Assembly: GCA_965220285.1 (NCBI GenBank)
Contig: OZ244818.1
Coordinates: 1,674,001 to 1,738,000 of the forward strand
Reading direction: 5' to 3'
Source: Bin5 sp009843665
GTDB taxonomy: Bacteria > Chloroflexota > Anaerolineae > Caldilineales > Caldilineaceae
DNA: 64,000 bases
The notes beneath the pieces are model-generated. The model saw only the letters and a list, made by a program, of their open reading frames with translations, was not told the DNA's origin and ran no database searches. A program made the translations under genes and the position numbers. Shown in pieces: positions 8,021-15,740 of this stretch; the first letter of the stretch is position 1; each line of letters opens with the position of its first letter.

Positions 8021-9390
8021 GATTTGGTTCGGGGTTCGAGGCGGGTGAGGTATAGGCAGACGGCGAGGAGGAGTAGAGCCATTGTGTAGTTGATGCCGAG
8101 GGCGGTCTGGAAGCTCCAGATGTCGGAGAAGATGGCGGTCCAGAGGGGCGGGAGCATGGTGCCGATGGTCATGGCGACGTTGAGGACGCCGGTGACGGCG
8201 CCGCTGTGCTGGGGGTAGAGGCGGGTGCCGTAGGCGAGGGCGGTGGGGAAGAGGCCGGAGAGGGTGAGGCCGGTGAGGAAGATGCCGATGACGAGGGGGG
8301 CGGCGGTTGTGCTGAAGATGACGAGCGGGTAGGTGAGGGCGAGGCCGACGGCGAGGATGAGGAGGGTGGCGGCGTAGCCGAGGCGCTCGGCGTAGGCGGC
8401 ACAGAGGAAGCGGCCGGCGGTGAGGGCTATGTAGAAGACTGAGATCATAGAGACTGAGGAGAAGACGGAGAAACCGACGAACTCCTGCATGAAGAGGGCG
8501 ACCCAGCCGAGAAGGCTGAAGGCGACACCGTTGTAGATGAAGGCGATCAGGAAGAGAGAAAGAAAGCCGGCGTTGCGCAGCATGCCCAGATTTGAAGAGA
8601 GGACATCCTGAAGCTCAGCCCAAGCTGAAGAGAGAGCATCCTCAAGCTCAGCCCAAGTTGAAGAGAGAGTTGACGTCCTGGCCCCGCTGTGCGGGGTCTC
8701 TTTATGTTCTGGATCCGGTGCTCGCGCAGGTTCGTCATCCGCAAACGGGGTCGCTGGCTCGGCAGGTGAGGCTGTCGGTGGTGAGATGCGGCGAACCAGC
8801 AGGATCGCGCAGGCGCCGTAGGCGAGCCAGATGAGACCGGTGGCGGCCATGGTCCAGCGCCAGGGGACGCCCTGCTCGAGGACGACGGCGAAGACGAGGG
8901 GGGAGATGGTGGCGCCGACGGCGTAGACGCCGTGCAGGACGTTGAGGGCGCGGGCGCGGCTGTCGCGGTTGGCGTCGGCGACCATGGCGTTGATGCCAGT
9001 GGTGAGGGAGGACTGGACGATGCTGATGAGGGCAAAGCCGGCGAGGAAGAGGATCCAGAGGCCGGCACCGGCGACCAGCACCATGGAGGCGGCGAGCGCG
9101 AGCGCGGCGATCCAGACGAGCTTGCTGTAGCCGAGCCGGTCGGAAGCGATGCCGGCGAGGAGGTTGCCGAGGATGCCGCCGACGGCGCGGGCGGGGAAGA
9201 TGAAGCCGATGGCGGTGAGGGTGAGGCCTGTGGCCATGTATTCGTCGGTGATGAAGGGCATGACCGACGGGATGAGGACGGCGGCGGTACCGATGAAGAG
9301 GTAGCCGGTGAGGCCAAGGGCGGTGACGGGCAGGGCGGGTGCGGGCGCAGCCGGTGCGGGGGCGGTGGCGGCGCGGTTCAGTTTTGCCAT
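8017..9390 (-). CDS. MFS transporter
   Basis: 457 residues, 12 predicted membrane segments in two halves. Substrate unknown; last gene of the TroABCD-like metal operon (5 bases after the second permease), so metal, siderophore or sugar efflux is possible. Start ATG 9390 (MAKLNRAATAP) with GGAGA upstream. The central cytoplasmic loop (about residues 205-260) carries a small in-frame tandem duplication, LSSTWAELEDA / LSSAWAELQDV / LSSNL, encoded by direct repeats near 8592-8668. The stop codon lies inside a dispersed hairpin repeat. Confidence 0.85.
   Translation of the reverse strand: MAKLNRAATAPAPAAPAPALPVTALGLTGYLFIGTAAVLIPSVMPFITDEYMATGLTLTAIGFIFPARAVGGILGNLLAGIASDRLGYSKLVWIAALALAASMVLVAGAGLWILFLAGFALISIVQSSLTTGINAMVADANRDSRARALNVLHGVYAVGATISPLVFAVVLEQGVPWRWTMAATGLIWLAYGACAILLVRRISPPTASPAEPATPFADDEPARAPDPEHKETPHSGARTSTLSSTWAELEDALSSAWAELQDVLSSNLGMLRNAGFLSLFLIAFIYNGVAFSLLGWVALFMQEFVGFSVFSSVSMISVFYIALTAGRFLCAAYAERLGYAATLLILAVGLALTYPLVIFSTTAAPLVIGIFLTGLTLSGLFPTALAYGTRLYPQHSGAVTGVLNVAMTIGTMLPPLWTAIFSDIWSFQTALGINYTMALLLLAVCLYLTRLEPRTKS
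8592..8668 (-). repeat. Intragenic tandem repeat in MFS loop
   Basis: About two and a half copies of a ~33-36-bp unit (GCTCAGCCCAAG core) encoding SS(T/A)WAEL(E/Q)D(A/V)L. In frame, in the central hydrophilic loop of the MFS protein. Confidence 0.7.
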
Positions 9391-9395
9391 GCGTA

Positions 9396-10895
9396 CTATT
9401 CTCCGACGCTTTCGTTGGTCAGTTGTGTTTCTCGAAACTGATGGGCGTGGGTCTCGCCGCGTTCGGTGAGGGAGACGAGACCGGCATCGATATGTACGAG
9501 ATTGCCTGCACGCAGCTGACGCAGTGTACGCTGCATTTTGGCCGGTGTCCAGCGGAAGTGGCGGTAGAGTGTGGAGACGGCCAGCTCGTCGCCGGCGGCG
9601 GGGCTGTCCTGGTGGTGGTGGATGTGGCCGAGGACGACCTGGTGGTCGAAGCTGCGGCGCTGGTTGCGGCGGCGGAGCATGGTGGAGACGAGACCGTACT
9701 TGGGCGAGAAGGTCCAGGCGACCAGGAAGAAGAGGAAAGTCATGAGCACCATCGAGGCGGAGATGGATGAGTCCCAACGTTCGCTGAGGCCGAGGCCGAA
9801 GAGGTTGTTGAGCGCGGCGAGGATGTCGCTGAGGTCGGCGATGCCGAGAAGGTTGCCGCGGGCGAGGTCGTAGCCGGTGTAGGCGCCGGCTGCGCCGATG
9901 AACGAGCTGTAGAGGAGCATGCGGGGCAGGCGGTCGGTGAGCAGATAGGCGGCGGCGGGCGGGATGATGAAGAAGGCGACGACCAGGATGGAGCCGACGG
10001 CGTCAAAGGCACCGACGGCCACGAGGCTGACGAGGACCATGAGGCCGTAGTGCAGGAGGGTAGGGCGGAAGCCGAGGGCGGCGGCCAGGGTGGGGTCGAA
10101 GGTGGAGAGCTTGAGCTCCTTGTAGAAGAGGACGATGGCTAGGAGGGTGAGCAGCGTGAGCACCGCCATGACGGTGATTGATTTGGGCCAGAAGACGAGG
10201 ACGGGCTCCTGTTTTGTGAAGCCGGCCTGCCAGGCCCGGGCGGGGCTGTAGTGGCCGCAGTTGGTGCAGATTTGGGTGAACTCGGCCTTGTCGTCGCGGG
10301 GGCTGATGCCGAGGTTGCGGCAGTTGGTGCACTGGCGCGTTGTTTCGGCGCGGGGGTCTTCGGGGGTGATGGTGACGGACTCGCAGCCGTCGAGGCAGTG
10401 GCTGTTGGTGTTGGCCCAGGCGACGCCGATTTCGCCGACCATGACGGCGTCTTCATCGAGATGGACGTCGCTGACGACGCGGGAGACGAGGATGACGGCG
10501 ATGGCGAAGAGGAGGGGGAAGGCGAGGCCGAGGGCGGCATCCTGTTTGACGAGGCCGGAGCGGTAGATGAGCTCGGTGAGGAGGACGGTGGCGACGCCGG
10601 CGGCGGCAGCACCGATGATGAGCCAGACGGACGAGAGATCGGGGTGCTGGCCGAAGACGGAGCCCATGAGAATGAAGGCGACGACGATGCCGAGGAGGAC
10701 GGTGTGGCTGATGGCGTCGCTGGTGAGGGACATGCCGCGCAGGAGCAGGAATGTGCCGAGCAGGGCGCCGGATACAGCGATAAGGCTGCCGACGATGGTG
10801 GCTGTGTGCTGGGGGTTGCGGAGGAAGGCGTTGAGGTCTTCGCGGGCGATGAAGTTGAGGAGCAGATTGATGATTAGGTCTTCGAGTTGAAACAT
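9396..10895 (-). CDS. Metal ABC transporter permease with zinc-ribbon-like insert and C-terminal winged helix
   Basis: 499 residues, ABC-3 (Mn/Zn/Fe) permease, TroD/MntB/ZnuB-like. Residues 1-150 and about 228-400 form the usual membrane part (GMSLTSDAISHTVLLGIV, KELKLSTFDPTLAAALGF, VAFFIIPPAAAYLL). Two additions are unusual. A hydrophilic insert at about 160-225 carries three Cys pairs, C167/C171, C189/C192 and C210/C213, the last two as CTNC, like rubredoxin-type metal knuckles. A C-terminal extension from about 405 (LAVSTLYRHFRWTPAKMQRTLRQLRAGNLV...LTERG) reads as a winged helix like those in DtxR/MntR regulators. Third transporter gene of the operon; the MFS gene follows. Confidence 0.85.
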   Translation of the reverse strand: MFQLEDLIINLLLNFIAREDLNAFLRNPQHTATIVGSLIAVSGALLGTFLLLRGMSLTSDAISHTVLLGIVVAFILMGSVFGQHPDLSSVWLIIGAAAAGVATVLLTELIYRSGLVKQDAALGLAFPLLFAIAVILVSRVVSDVHLDEDAVMVGEIGVAWANTNSHCLDGCESVTITPEDPRAETTRQCTNCRNLGISPRDDKAEFTQICTNCGHYSPARAWQAGFTKQEPVLVFWPKSITVMAVLTLLTLLAIVLFYKELKLSTFDPTLAAALGFRPTLLHYGLMVLVSLVAVGAFDAVGSILVVAFFIIPPAAAYLLTDRLPRMLLYSSFIGAAGAYTGYDLARGNLLGIADLSDILAALNNLFGLGLSERWDSSISASMVLMTFLFFLVAWTFSPKYGLVSTMLRRRNQRRSFDHQVVLGHIHHHQDSPAAGDELAVSTLYRHFRWTPAKMQRTLRQLRAGNLVHIDAGLVSLTERGETHAHQFRETQLTNESVGE

Positions 10896-10901
10896 GAACG
10901 G

Positions 10902-10941
10902 CAGTGGTTAGTGGTTAGTGGTTAGTGGTCAGTGGTCAGTG
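10902..10941. repeat. Heptamer repeat array (AGTGGTT/AGTGGTC)
   Basis: Five to six consecutive 7-bp units of the form CAGTGGT/TAGTGGT in the gap between the two permease genes; resembles the STRR heptamer arrays of cyanobacteria in style. Confidence 0.7.
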
Positions 10942-10944
10942 ACT

Positions 10945-12285
10945 TCATTGGGTGGCGGCGTTGCGGATGGTGTCGAGTTTGTATTCGAGTTTGGCGACGG
11001 CGGCGGGGGGGAGGGCGTCGGCGATGTCCTGCTGGCGGTCTTCGGCGATTGTGGGCAGGTCGAGGTCGTCGGCGTACTGGCGGTAGAGGGACCAGAGCTG
11101 GTGGTTGCGGTCGTCGCGGGCGGCGGCTTCGATGCCGGCGGGGGTGAGCATCCAGGCGCCGTTGCTGCGTTGGGCGTGGCCGCGGGCTTGGAGCTGGCGC
11201 AGGCCTTCGCGGGCGGTGGCGCCGCGGACGCCGAGGAGGAAGGGTTCGGGCGCGGGCAGGTCGGCGCGGCCGTGGTCGAGCGCGTAGTGGTAGAGGTCCT
11301 GGAGGATGGTCTGGGCGGCGAAGCGGCGGCGGTCGCTGCGCTGGCGCAGGAGAGTCCAGACGAGGCCGCGTCCGGGGGCGAAGCCGAGGGAGACGGCCAC
11401 GAGCAGGAATGCGACGACGACGATCAGGGGTCCGGTGGGGATGTCGGCGTCGACAGCGCTGACGATGGCGCCGGCGCCGCCGGCGAAGGCACCGAATACG
11501 GCGGAGAGGATGACCATCTGGCCGAGCTGGTTGGTCCACTGGCGGGCGGCGATGCCGGAGGCGATGAGCATGCCGACCATGAGGATGACGCCGGCGAGCT
11601 GGAGGCCGAGCACGATGGCGATGACGATGAGGGTGGAGAGCGTCATGCTGAGGAGGTTGACGCGGAAGCCGTTGGCGCCGGCAAACTCGGGATCGAAGGT
11701 GATGAGTTTGAACTCTTTCCAGAAGAGGGCGAGGACGATGAATGATACTGCGCCGACGGCGGCGATGAGGCGGACGTCGCGTTCGATGATGGCGGCGGCC
11801 TGACCGAAGATGAAGGTGTCAAGGCCGGCCTGGCTGGCGTCGGGGCGGGCCTGGATGTAGACGAGGAGGGCGATGCCGGCGGCGAACCAGGCGGCGAGGA
11901 CGATGCCCATGGCGGCGTCCTGCTTGATGCGGGTGGTGCCGGTGACGAGGCGGATGAACCAGACGCCGAGCCAGCTGGTGACGCCGGCGCCTATGAGGAG
12001 GAGGCCGAGGTCGCGGCCGGCGAGGAGGAAGGCGATGGCGACGCCGGGGAGGGCGGCATGGGAGAGGGCGTCGCCGAGGAGGCTCTGGCGGCGGAGGACG
12101 GCGAAGCAGCCGAGGACGCCGCTGACGATGCCGAGGAGGGCGCCGCCGAGGGCGACGGTGCGCAGGGTGTAGTCGTATTCGACGTGGAGGACGAGCTGGC
12201 TGAAGGGTATGAAGAGGGCGGCGATTATGGCTGTGGCGGTGATGAGGAGCCAGATGCGGCGGTCGGAGGTGTTGGGTTTGGGCAT
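10945..12285 (-). CDS. Metal ABC transporter permease fused to DtxR-like domain
   Basis: 446 residues. N-terminal ABC-3 permease (about 1-300; GVLGCFAVLRRQSLLGDALSHAALPGVA, WKEFKLITFDPEFAGANGF) like TroC/MntC. Then a cytoplasmic DtxR/MntR-like extension: winged-helix segment about 320-375 (LLGVRGATAREGLRQLQARGHAQRS...LTPAGIEAA) and a dimerisation/metal-binding-like segment RNHQLWSLYRQYADDLDL...ALPPAAVAKLEYKL. The layout recalls the Chlamydia YtgCR permease-repressor fusion (established example). TroABCD-type operon; both permeases carry such tails. Confidence 0.85.
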   Translation of the reverse strand: MPKPNTSDRRIWLLITATAIIAALFIPFSQLVLHVEYDYTLRTVALGGALLGIVSGVLGCFAVLRRQSLLGDALSHAALPGVAIAFLLAGRDLGLLLIGAGVTSWLGVWFIRLVTGTTRIKQDAAMGIVLAAWFAAGIALLVYIQARPDASQAGLDTFIFGQAAAIIERDVRLIAAVGAVSFIVLALFWKEFKLITFDPEFAGANGFRVNLLSMTLSTLIVIAIVLGLQLAGVILMVGMLIASGIAARQWTNQLGQMVILSAVFGAFAGGAGAIVSAVDADIPTGPLIVVVAFLLVAVSLGFAPGRGLVWTLLRQRSDRRRFAAQTILQDLYHYALDHGRADLPAPEPFLLGVRGATAREGLRQLQARGHAQRSNGAWMLTPAGIEAAARDDRNHQLWSLYRQYADDLDLPTIAEDRQQDIADALPPAAVAKLEYKLDTIRNAATQ

Positions 12286-12290
12286 TTGAT

Positions 12291-12373
12291 AGTTTTTAGT
12301 AGTCAGTTTTTAGTTTTTAGTGGACTGCGAACGGCAGTTTTTAGTAGTCAGTTTCTAGTTTTTAGTGAACTGC
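12291..12373. repeat. Duplicated TTTTTAG heptamer repeat block
   Basis: Two near-identical ~40-bp blocks built from AGTTTTTAGT and AGTAGTC units, each ending TTAGTG(G/A)ACTGC. Located in the gap between the ATPase and permease genes. Confidence 0.7.
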
Positions 12374-12479
12374 AGCGGCTACGGAGAACGCCTCTTCGTC
12401 CGCGGAGGGGCGCGAAGAGAGCCTTTCTTGATATATGGGTGGCTCTGAATATTGTAGACCGAAATTGGTGCCTGGACGA

Positions 12480-12504
12480 GGGCACCCACAAGGGGTGCCC
12501 CTAC
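12480..12504. repeat. Dispersed hairpin repeat
   Basis: GGGCACCC and GGGTGCCC arms around ACAAG, followed by CTAC. Compared with the AGGC/GCCT version elsewhere, both arms have changed together. Confidence 0.7.
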
Positions 12505-12541
12505 GGGGGTTGGCGAAACACGGAGACTTGAGGTGCTGCAT

Positions 12542-13336
12542 TTATTCCTCTTCGAGGCCGGCGATGCGCTGGCCTTCGTGGAGGTAGGCGACGCGGCCGC
12601 CGTAGGTTTGGCGGAGGTTGTCGGGGGTGAAGGTTGTGGCGATGGGGCCGGTGGCGACGATTTCGACGTTGAGGAGGGTTACCCAGTCGAAGTATTCGGG
12701 GGCGGTCTGGAGGTCGTGGTGGACGACGACGACGGTTTTGCCGCGGGCGCGGAGTTCGCGGAGGATGGTGATGATGGCGCGTTCGGTGACGGCGTCGACG
12801 GCGGCGAAGGGTTCGTCCATGAGATAGATGCGGGCGTCCTGGACGAGGGCGCGGGCGAGGAAGGTGCGCTGCTGCTGGCCGCCTGAGAGCTGGCTGATCT
12901 GGCGGTCGGCGAAGTCCTGCATGCCGACCTGTTCGAGGGCGTGCATGGCGGATTCGCGTTCGCTTTGGCCGGGGCGGCGGATCCAGCCGAGGCGGCCGTA
13001 GAGGCCCATGGATACGACGTCGAGGACGGTGGTGGGGAAGTCCCAGTCGACGCTGCCGCGCTGGGGGACGTAGCCGACGAGGCCGCGGACGTGTTCGTAG
13101 GGCTGGCCGTAGAACCGGACTGTGCCGGCGGCGCGGGGGATGAGCTTGAGGGCGGCCTTGATCAGGGTGCTTTTGCCGGCGCCGTTGGGGCCTATGACGG
13201 CCATGAGGACGCCTTCGGGCACGCGCAGGTCGATGTCCCAGATGGCGGGTTTGCTGTTGTAGGCGACTGTCAGGTCGTCGATCTCCAGGGCCGTCGCCGA
13301 GCCGTTTTGCGGTTCACGTCCGCTGTGGACGCTCAC
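12542..13336 (-). CDS. Metal ABC transporter ATP-binding protein
   Basis: 264 residues, TroB/MntA/ZnuC-like ATPase that powers import through the two adjacent permeases. Walker A GPNGAGKST (about 51-59), Q-loop VPQRGSVDWDFP (the SVDWDFP form is typical for Mn/Fe-type systems), signature LSGGQQQR, Walker B IYLMDEPFAAVD, and switch His in VVVVHHD. Second gene of the operon, between the lipoprotein and the first permease; ~250 bases of repeat DNA separate it from that permease. Confidence 0.92.
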   Translation of the reverse strand: MSVHSGREPQNGSATALEIDDLTVAYNSKPAIWDIDLRVPEGVLMAVIGPNGAGKSTLIKAALKLIPRAAGTVRFYGQPYEHVRGLVGYVPQRGSVDWDFPTTVLDVVSMGLYGRLGWIRRPGQSERESAMHALEQVGMQDFADRQISQLSGGQQQRTFLARALVQDARIYLMDEPFAAVDAVTERAIITILRELRARGKTVVVVHHDLQTAPEYFDWVTLLNVEIVATGPIATTFTPDNLRQTYGGRVAYLHEGQRIAGLEEE

Positions 13337-13529
13337 TTCATTTTGCTCCTCGCCGGGGCGCGCGGGCCGGTTTCACGGGCGTAGCAAATCCATTCATTTT
13401 TTGAATTCAGTCACGCGGCGGCAGGCCGGCGGGCACCTAATTTTGTGCTGCCTACGGATAGAGTCCGGTCGCGCTCTCGGGGGAATGAACGCGACCCTGA
13501 CGAACATGGGAATCACCGCGGACCGGCGG

Positions 13530-14711
13530 TCAGGATTTTTCAGCTTCACAGTCGACCGTGAGCAACTCCTGAGGCGGCGAGATGTCGATGCCGTCCGGCC
13601 AGTCGGGGATGGCGGCGGGGGCGCCGGCGCAGCGGTAGGACTGCAGGATAGTGTAGACGTTTTCGGCGATCATGCCGATGTAGGTGCCGGCGAAGGTGCC
13701 GGGCATGCCCATGGCGTCGGAGTAGAGCTCGCGGACGCCGACTCGGGCGGTGCCGCCTTTGGCTTCAATGGCGGCCTGGACGGCTTCGATGGTGTCGGGC
13801 GAGATGCTGCTTTCGACGAAGAGGACGGGGACCTGCTGATCGACGACGAATTGGGCGGTGCGCTGGATGTCGCCGACACCGGTCTCGTCTTCGGTGCTGA
13901 TGCCCTGGATGCCGGCCATCTGCCAGCCGAAGGCGGCGCCGAAGTATTGGAAGGCGTCGTGGGAGGTGACGAGGTAGCGCTGTGCTTCGGGCACGGAGCG
14001 CATGCCTTCGTCGGCCCAGGTGAAGAGCGTGCGGAGCTGGGCGTTGTAGGCTTCGGCGCGGGCGGTGTAGGCGGCGGCGTTGTCGGGGTCGAGCTCGGCG
14101 AGAGTCTGGGCGAGGTCGGCGACGGTGAGCTCCCAGTTGCGGGGGTCGAACCAGAAGTGGGGGTCGTCGGTGCCGGATTGGGTCTCGTCGGCGCCGAAGC
14201 CGCCGATGACGAAGCCGCCGTCTTTTACGGGTTTGGAGAGGGTGTAGATCAGGGTGCCTTGTTCGCGCAGGGCTGCGAAGACGGCGTCGAACTGGCCTTC
14301 GAGATGGAGGCCGCTGTAGACGACCATATCGGCGGCGTTCATGGCGCGGATGTCGGACTCGGTGGGCTGGTAGAGGTGGGGGTCGACGCCGGCGCCCATT
14401 AAGGGTGTGATCTCGATGTCGGGGACGCCGTCGGCGAGGATTCGGGAGAGGTCGCTGGCCTGGGTGGTGGTGGCGACGATGCGGAAGGTGCCGTCGGCGC
14501 GGACGCCTGCGGGGGCGGGGGTGCCCGGTTGGGGTTGTTGCTCGGCGGCGGCGGGGGATTCGGCGGCGGCCTCGGCGGTGGGGGGTTCGCGGTCACGGCC
14601 GCAGGCTGCAGCGAGCAGAGCGACGAGGAGGAGCAGGACGGCGATGTGTGTCTGTCTAGAGTGTGATCTGGGGGGTTGTGCTGGTGTATGTTGTGCTGGT
14701 GCGTACGGCAT
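13530..14711 (-). CDS. Metal ABC transporter substrate-binding lipoprotein (TroA/ZnuA family)
   Basis: 393 residues, periplasm/cell-surface Mn/Zn/Fe-binding protein. A hydrophobic signal ends in LLAAAC (lipidated Cys37), then a Pro/Ala-rich linker. Probable metal ligands: H112 (GVDPHLYQ), H185 (DDPHFWFD), H251 (VTSHDAFQYF) and the late Asp in ELYSDAMG. A His rather than Glu in third position is TroA/ZnuA-like, whereas streptococcal Mn-specific proteins have Glu; no His-rich zinc loop is present, so the metal is undetermined. First gene of the operon, behind a strong promoter/operator at 14781-14811. Confidence 0.9.
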   Translation of the reverse strand: MPYAPAQHTPAQPPRSHSRQTHIAVLLLLVALLAAACGRDREPPTAEAAAESPAAAEQQPQPGTPAPAGVRADGTFRIVATTTQASDLSRILADGVPDIEITPLMGAGVDPHLYQPTESDIRAMNAADMVVYSGLHLEGQFDAVFAALREQGTLIYTLSKPVKDGGFVIGGFGADETQSGTDDPHFWFDPRNWELTVADLAQTLAELDPDNAAAYTARAEAYNAQLRTLFTWADEGMRSVPEAQRYLVTSHDAFQYFGAAFGWQMAGIQGISTEDETGVGDIQRTAQFVVDQQVPVLFVESSISPDTIEAVQAAIEAKGGTARVGVRELYSDAMGMPGTFAGTYIGMIAENVYTILQSYRCAGAPAAIPDWPDGIDISPPQELLTVDCEAEKS

Positions 14712-14780
14712 ATTTGGGTTCCGAATGCGAGTATTTTCAGATGGTGGAAAATATATTTTTATCCATGACTAAATCTTTTG

Positions 14781-14811
14781 TAAGGATAGCCTAATCCATG
14801 GTGAATGTCAA
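14781..14811 (-). promoter_or_regulatory. Sigma70-type promoter with DtxR-like operator for the metal operon
   Basis: Reverse strand: -35 TTGACA (14811-14806), 17-base spacer, -10 TATCCT (14788-14783). The imperfect palindrome TTAGGCTATCCTTA (14794-14781) overlaps the -10 and resembles DtxR/MntR-family boxes (TTAGG...CCTAA). Start codon of the binding protein is at 14711. Suggests metal-responsive repression, possibly by the DtxR-like tails of the permeases or a separate regulator. Confidence 0.6.
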
Positions 14812-14822
14812 GGGGGGAAGGG

Positions 14823-14990
14823 CAGTTTCTTGAGTTTTCAGTTTTGAGTTTTTAGTTTTTAGTGGGGTCTGACTGGCGAGGGTTCATTAGGGTCCGTGAG
14901 CGTTTGCGAGAGTTGTACAAGAGATCGTGAGAGATTACGAGAGTTCATGAGAGTTTACGAGCGTTCACGAGTGTTTTACGAGAGGCCATG
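14823..14990. repeat. TTTTTAG heptamers followed by degenerate GAGAGTTNACGA array
   Basis: 14823-14864 holds GAGTTTTCAGTTTTGAGTTTTTAG-type units. From 14880 to 14990 a degenerate 12-16-bp word (TTTGCGAGAG, GTTCATGAGAG, TTTACGAGCG, TTCACGAGTG) recurs about six times. A related array lies at 1270-1460. Non-coding. Confidence 0.55.
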
Positions 14991-15015
14991 GGCGTTGACG
15001 GCTTTGGTTGTGGTA

Positions 15016-15072
15016 TGTCGACAAATGTCGCGTTTTGTATGCAAATGTCGCGCCAAGTCTACATATGTCGCG
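15016..15072. repeat. Three 20-bp-spaced repeats (CAAATGTCGCG), possible transposon end
   Basis: After TGTCGAC, the 12-bp words ACAAATGTCGCG (15021), GCAAATGTCGCG (15041) and ACATATGTCGCG (15061) occur with exact 20-bp spacing. Phased repeats next to a 5'-TGTCGAC are reminiscent of multi-site ends of Tn7/Tn5053/IS21-like elements, but no transposase or opposite end is visible nearby. Operator iterons are the alternative. Confidence 0.5.
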
Positions 15073-15287
15073 CCTTTTTTAGCGTTTTTTCGCGGCTGTT
15101 GTCGGTGGTTTCGCGGGGCGTGGCGGGTTGGTTTGGATGCGTTCATTTGGTGACGGATGCTCTGAATCGGTGAAGTATGGGTTGCTTGTACCCAGACTTG
15201 CTGAGCTTGGGCGCGTTCTTTGCGGGGTTATTATAGCACGGATTGGGGGCGGATTTTGGGCGAATTTGGAGGAGTTTCTGCGGACGC

Positions 15288-15677
15288 TTAATCGCCGTCG
15301 TTCAGGGCGATTACGTAGGAGGTCATTGCGTTGATTTTGTTGGCGGAGGGTGAGGCGAAGCGGTAGATGTCGCAGAAGGCGAAGGAGCCGCCCTGTTCTG
15401 TGGTGATGACGCCGTGGACGGCGGCTTCGGGGCTGTGGGTGACAGTTGCGTGGATGGTCAGCTCGGTGGTGACGGTGTCTTGCATGGCTTCGAGGGCGGT
15501 GCGGACGGTTTCATTGCCGCGGAGGTCGGTTTCGCCGACGATCTGCCAGTGGATGTCGTCGGTGAAGTGGTTAAGGATGGCTTCGACGTCGGCGTGGGCG
15601 AAGGCGATGTTGAGGTCGCGGAGGATGTGTTTTTCGGGGGCGTTGTTGCAGTCGGCGTGGATGGTGAGTTTGGTCAT
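15288..15677 (-). CDS. SnoaL-like / NTF2-fold protein
   Basis: 129 residues, single NTF2-like domain: N-terminal helices then FTDDIHWQIVGETDLRGNETVR (about 38-60), the hallmark of SnoaL-like polyketide cyclase-type folds. These are small cytoplasmic enzymes or binding proteins of diverse function. No operon partner is evident: HigA follows on the same strand ~60 bases upstream. Substrate unknown. Confidence 0.8.
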   Translation of the reverse strand: MTKLTIHADCNNAPEKHILRDLNIAFAHADVEAILNHFTDDIHWQIVGETDLRGNETVRTALEAMQDTVTTELTIHATVTHSPEAAVHGVITTEQGGSFAFCDIYRFASPSANKINAMTSYVIALNDGD

Positions 15678-15740
15678 ATAGCGTTGTCGTTTTGCGCGGT
15701 CATTTCAATTCTGGGTTGACGTCCTTAATCATAAGTCAAG

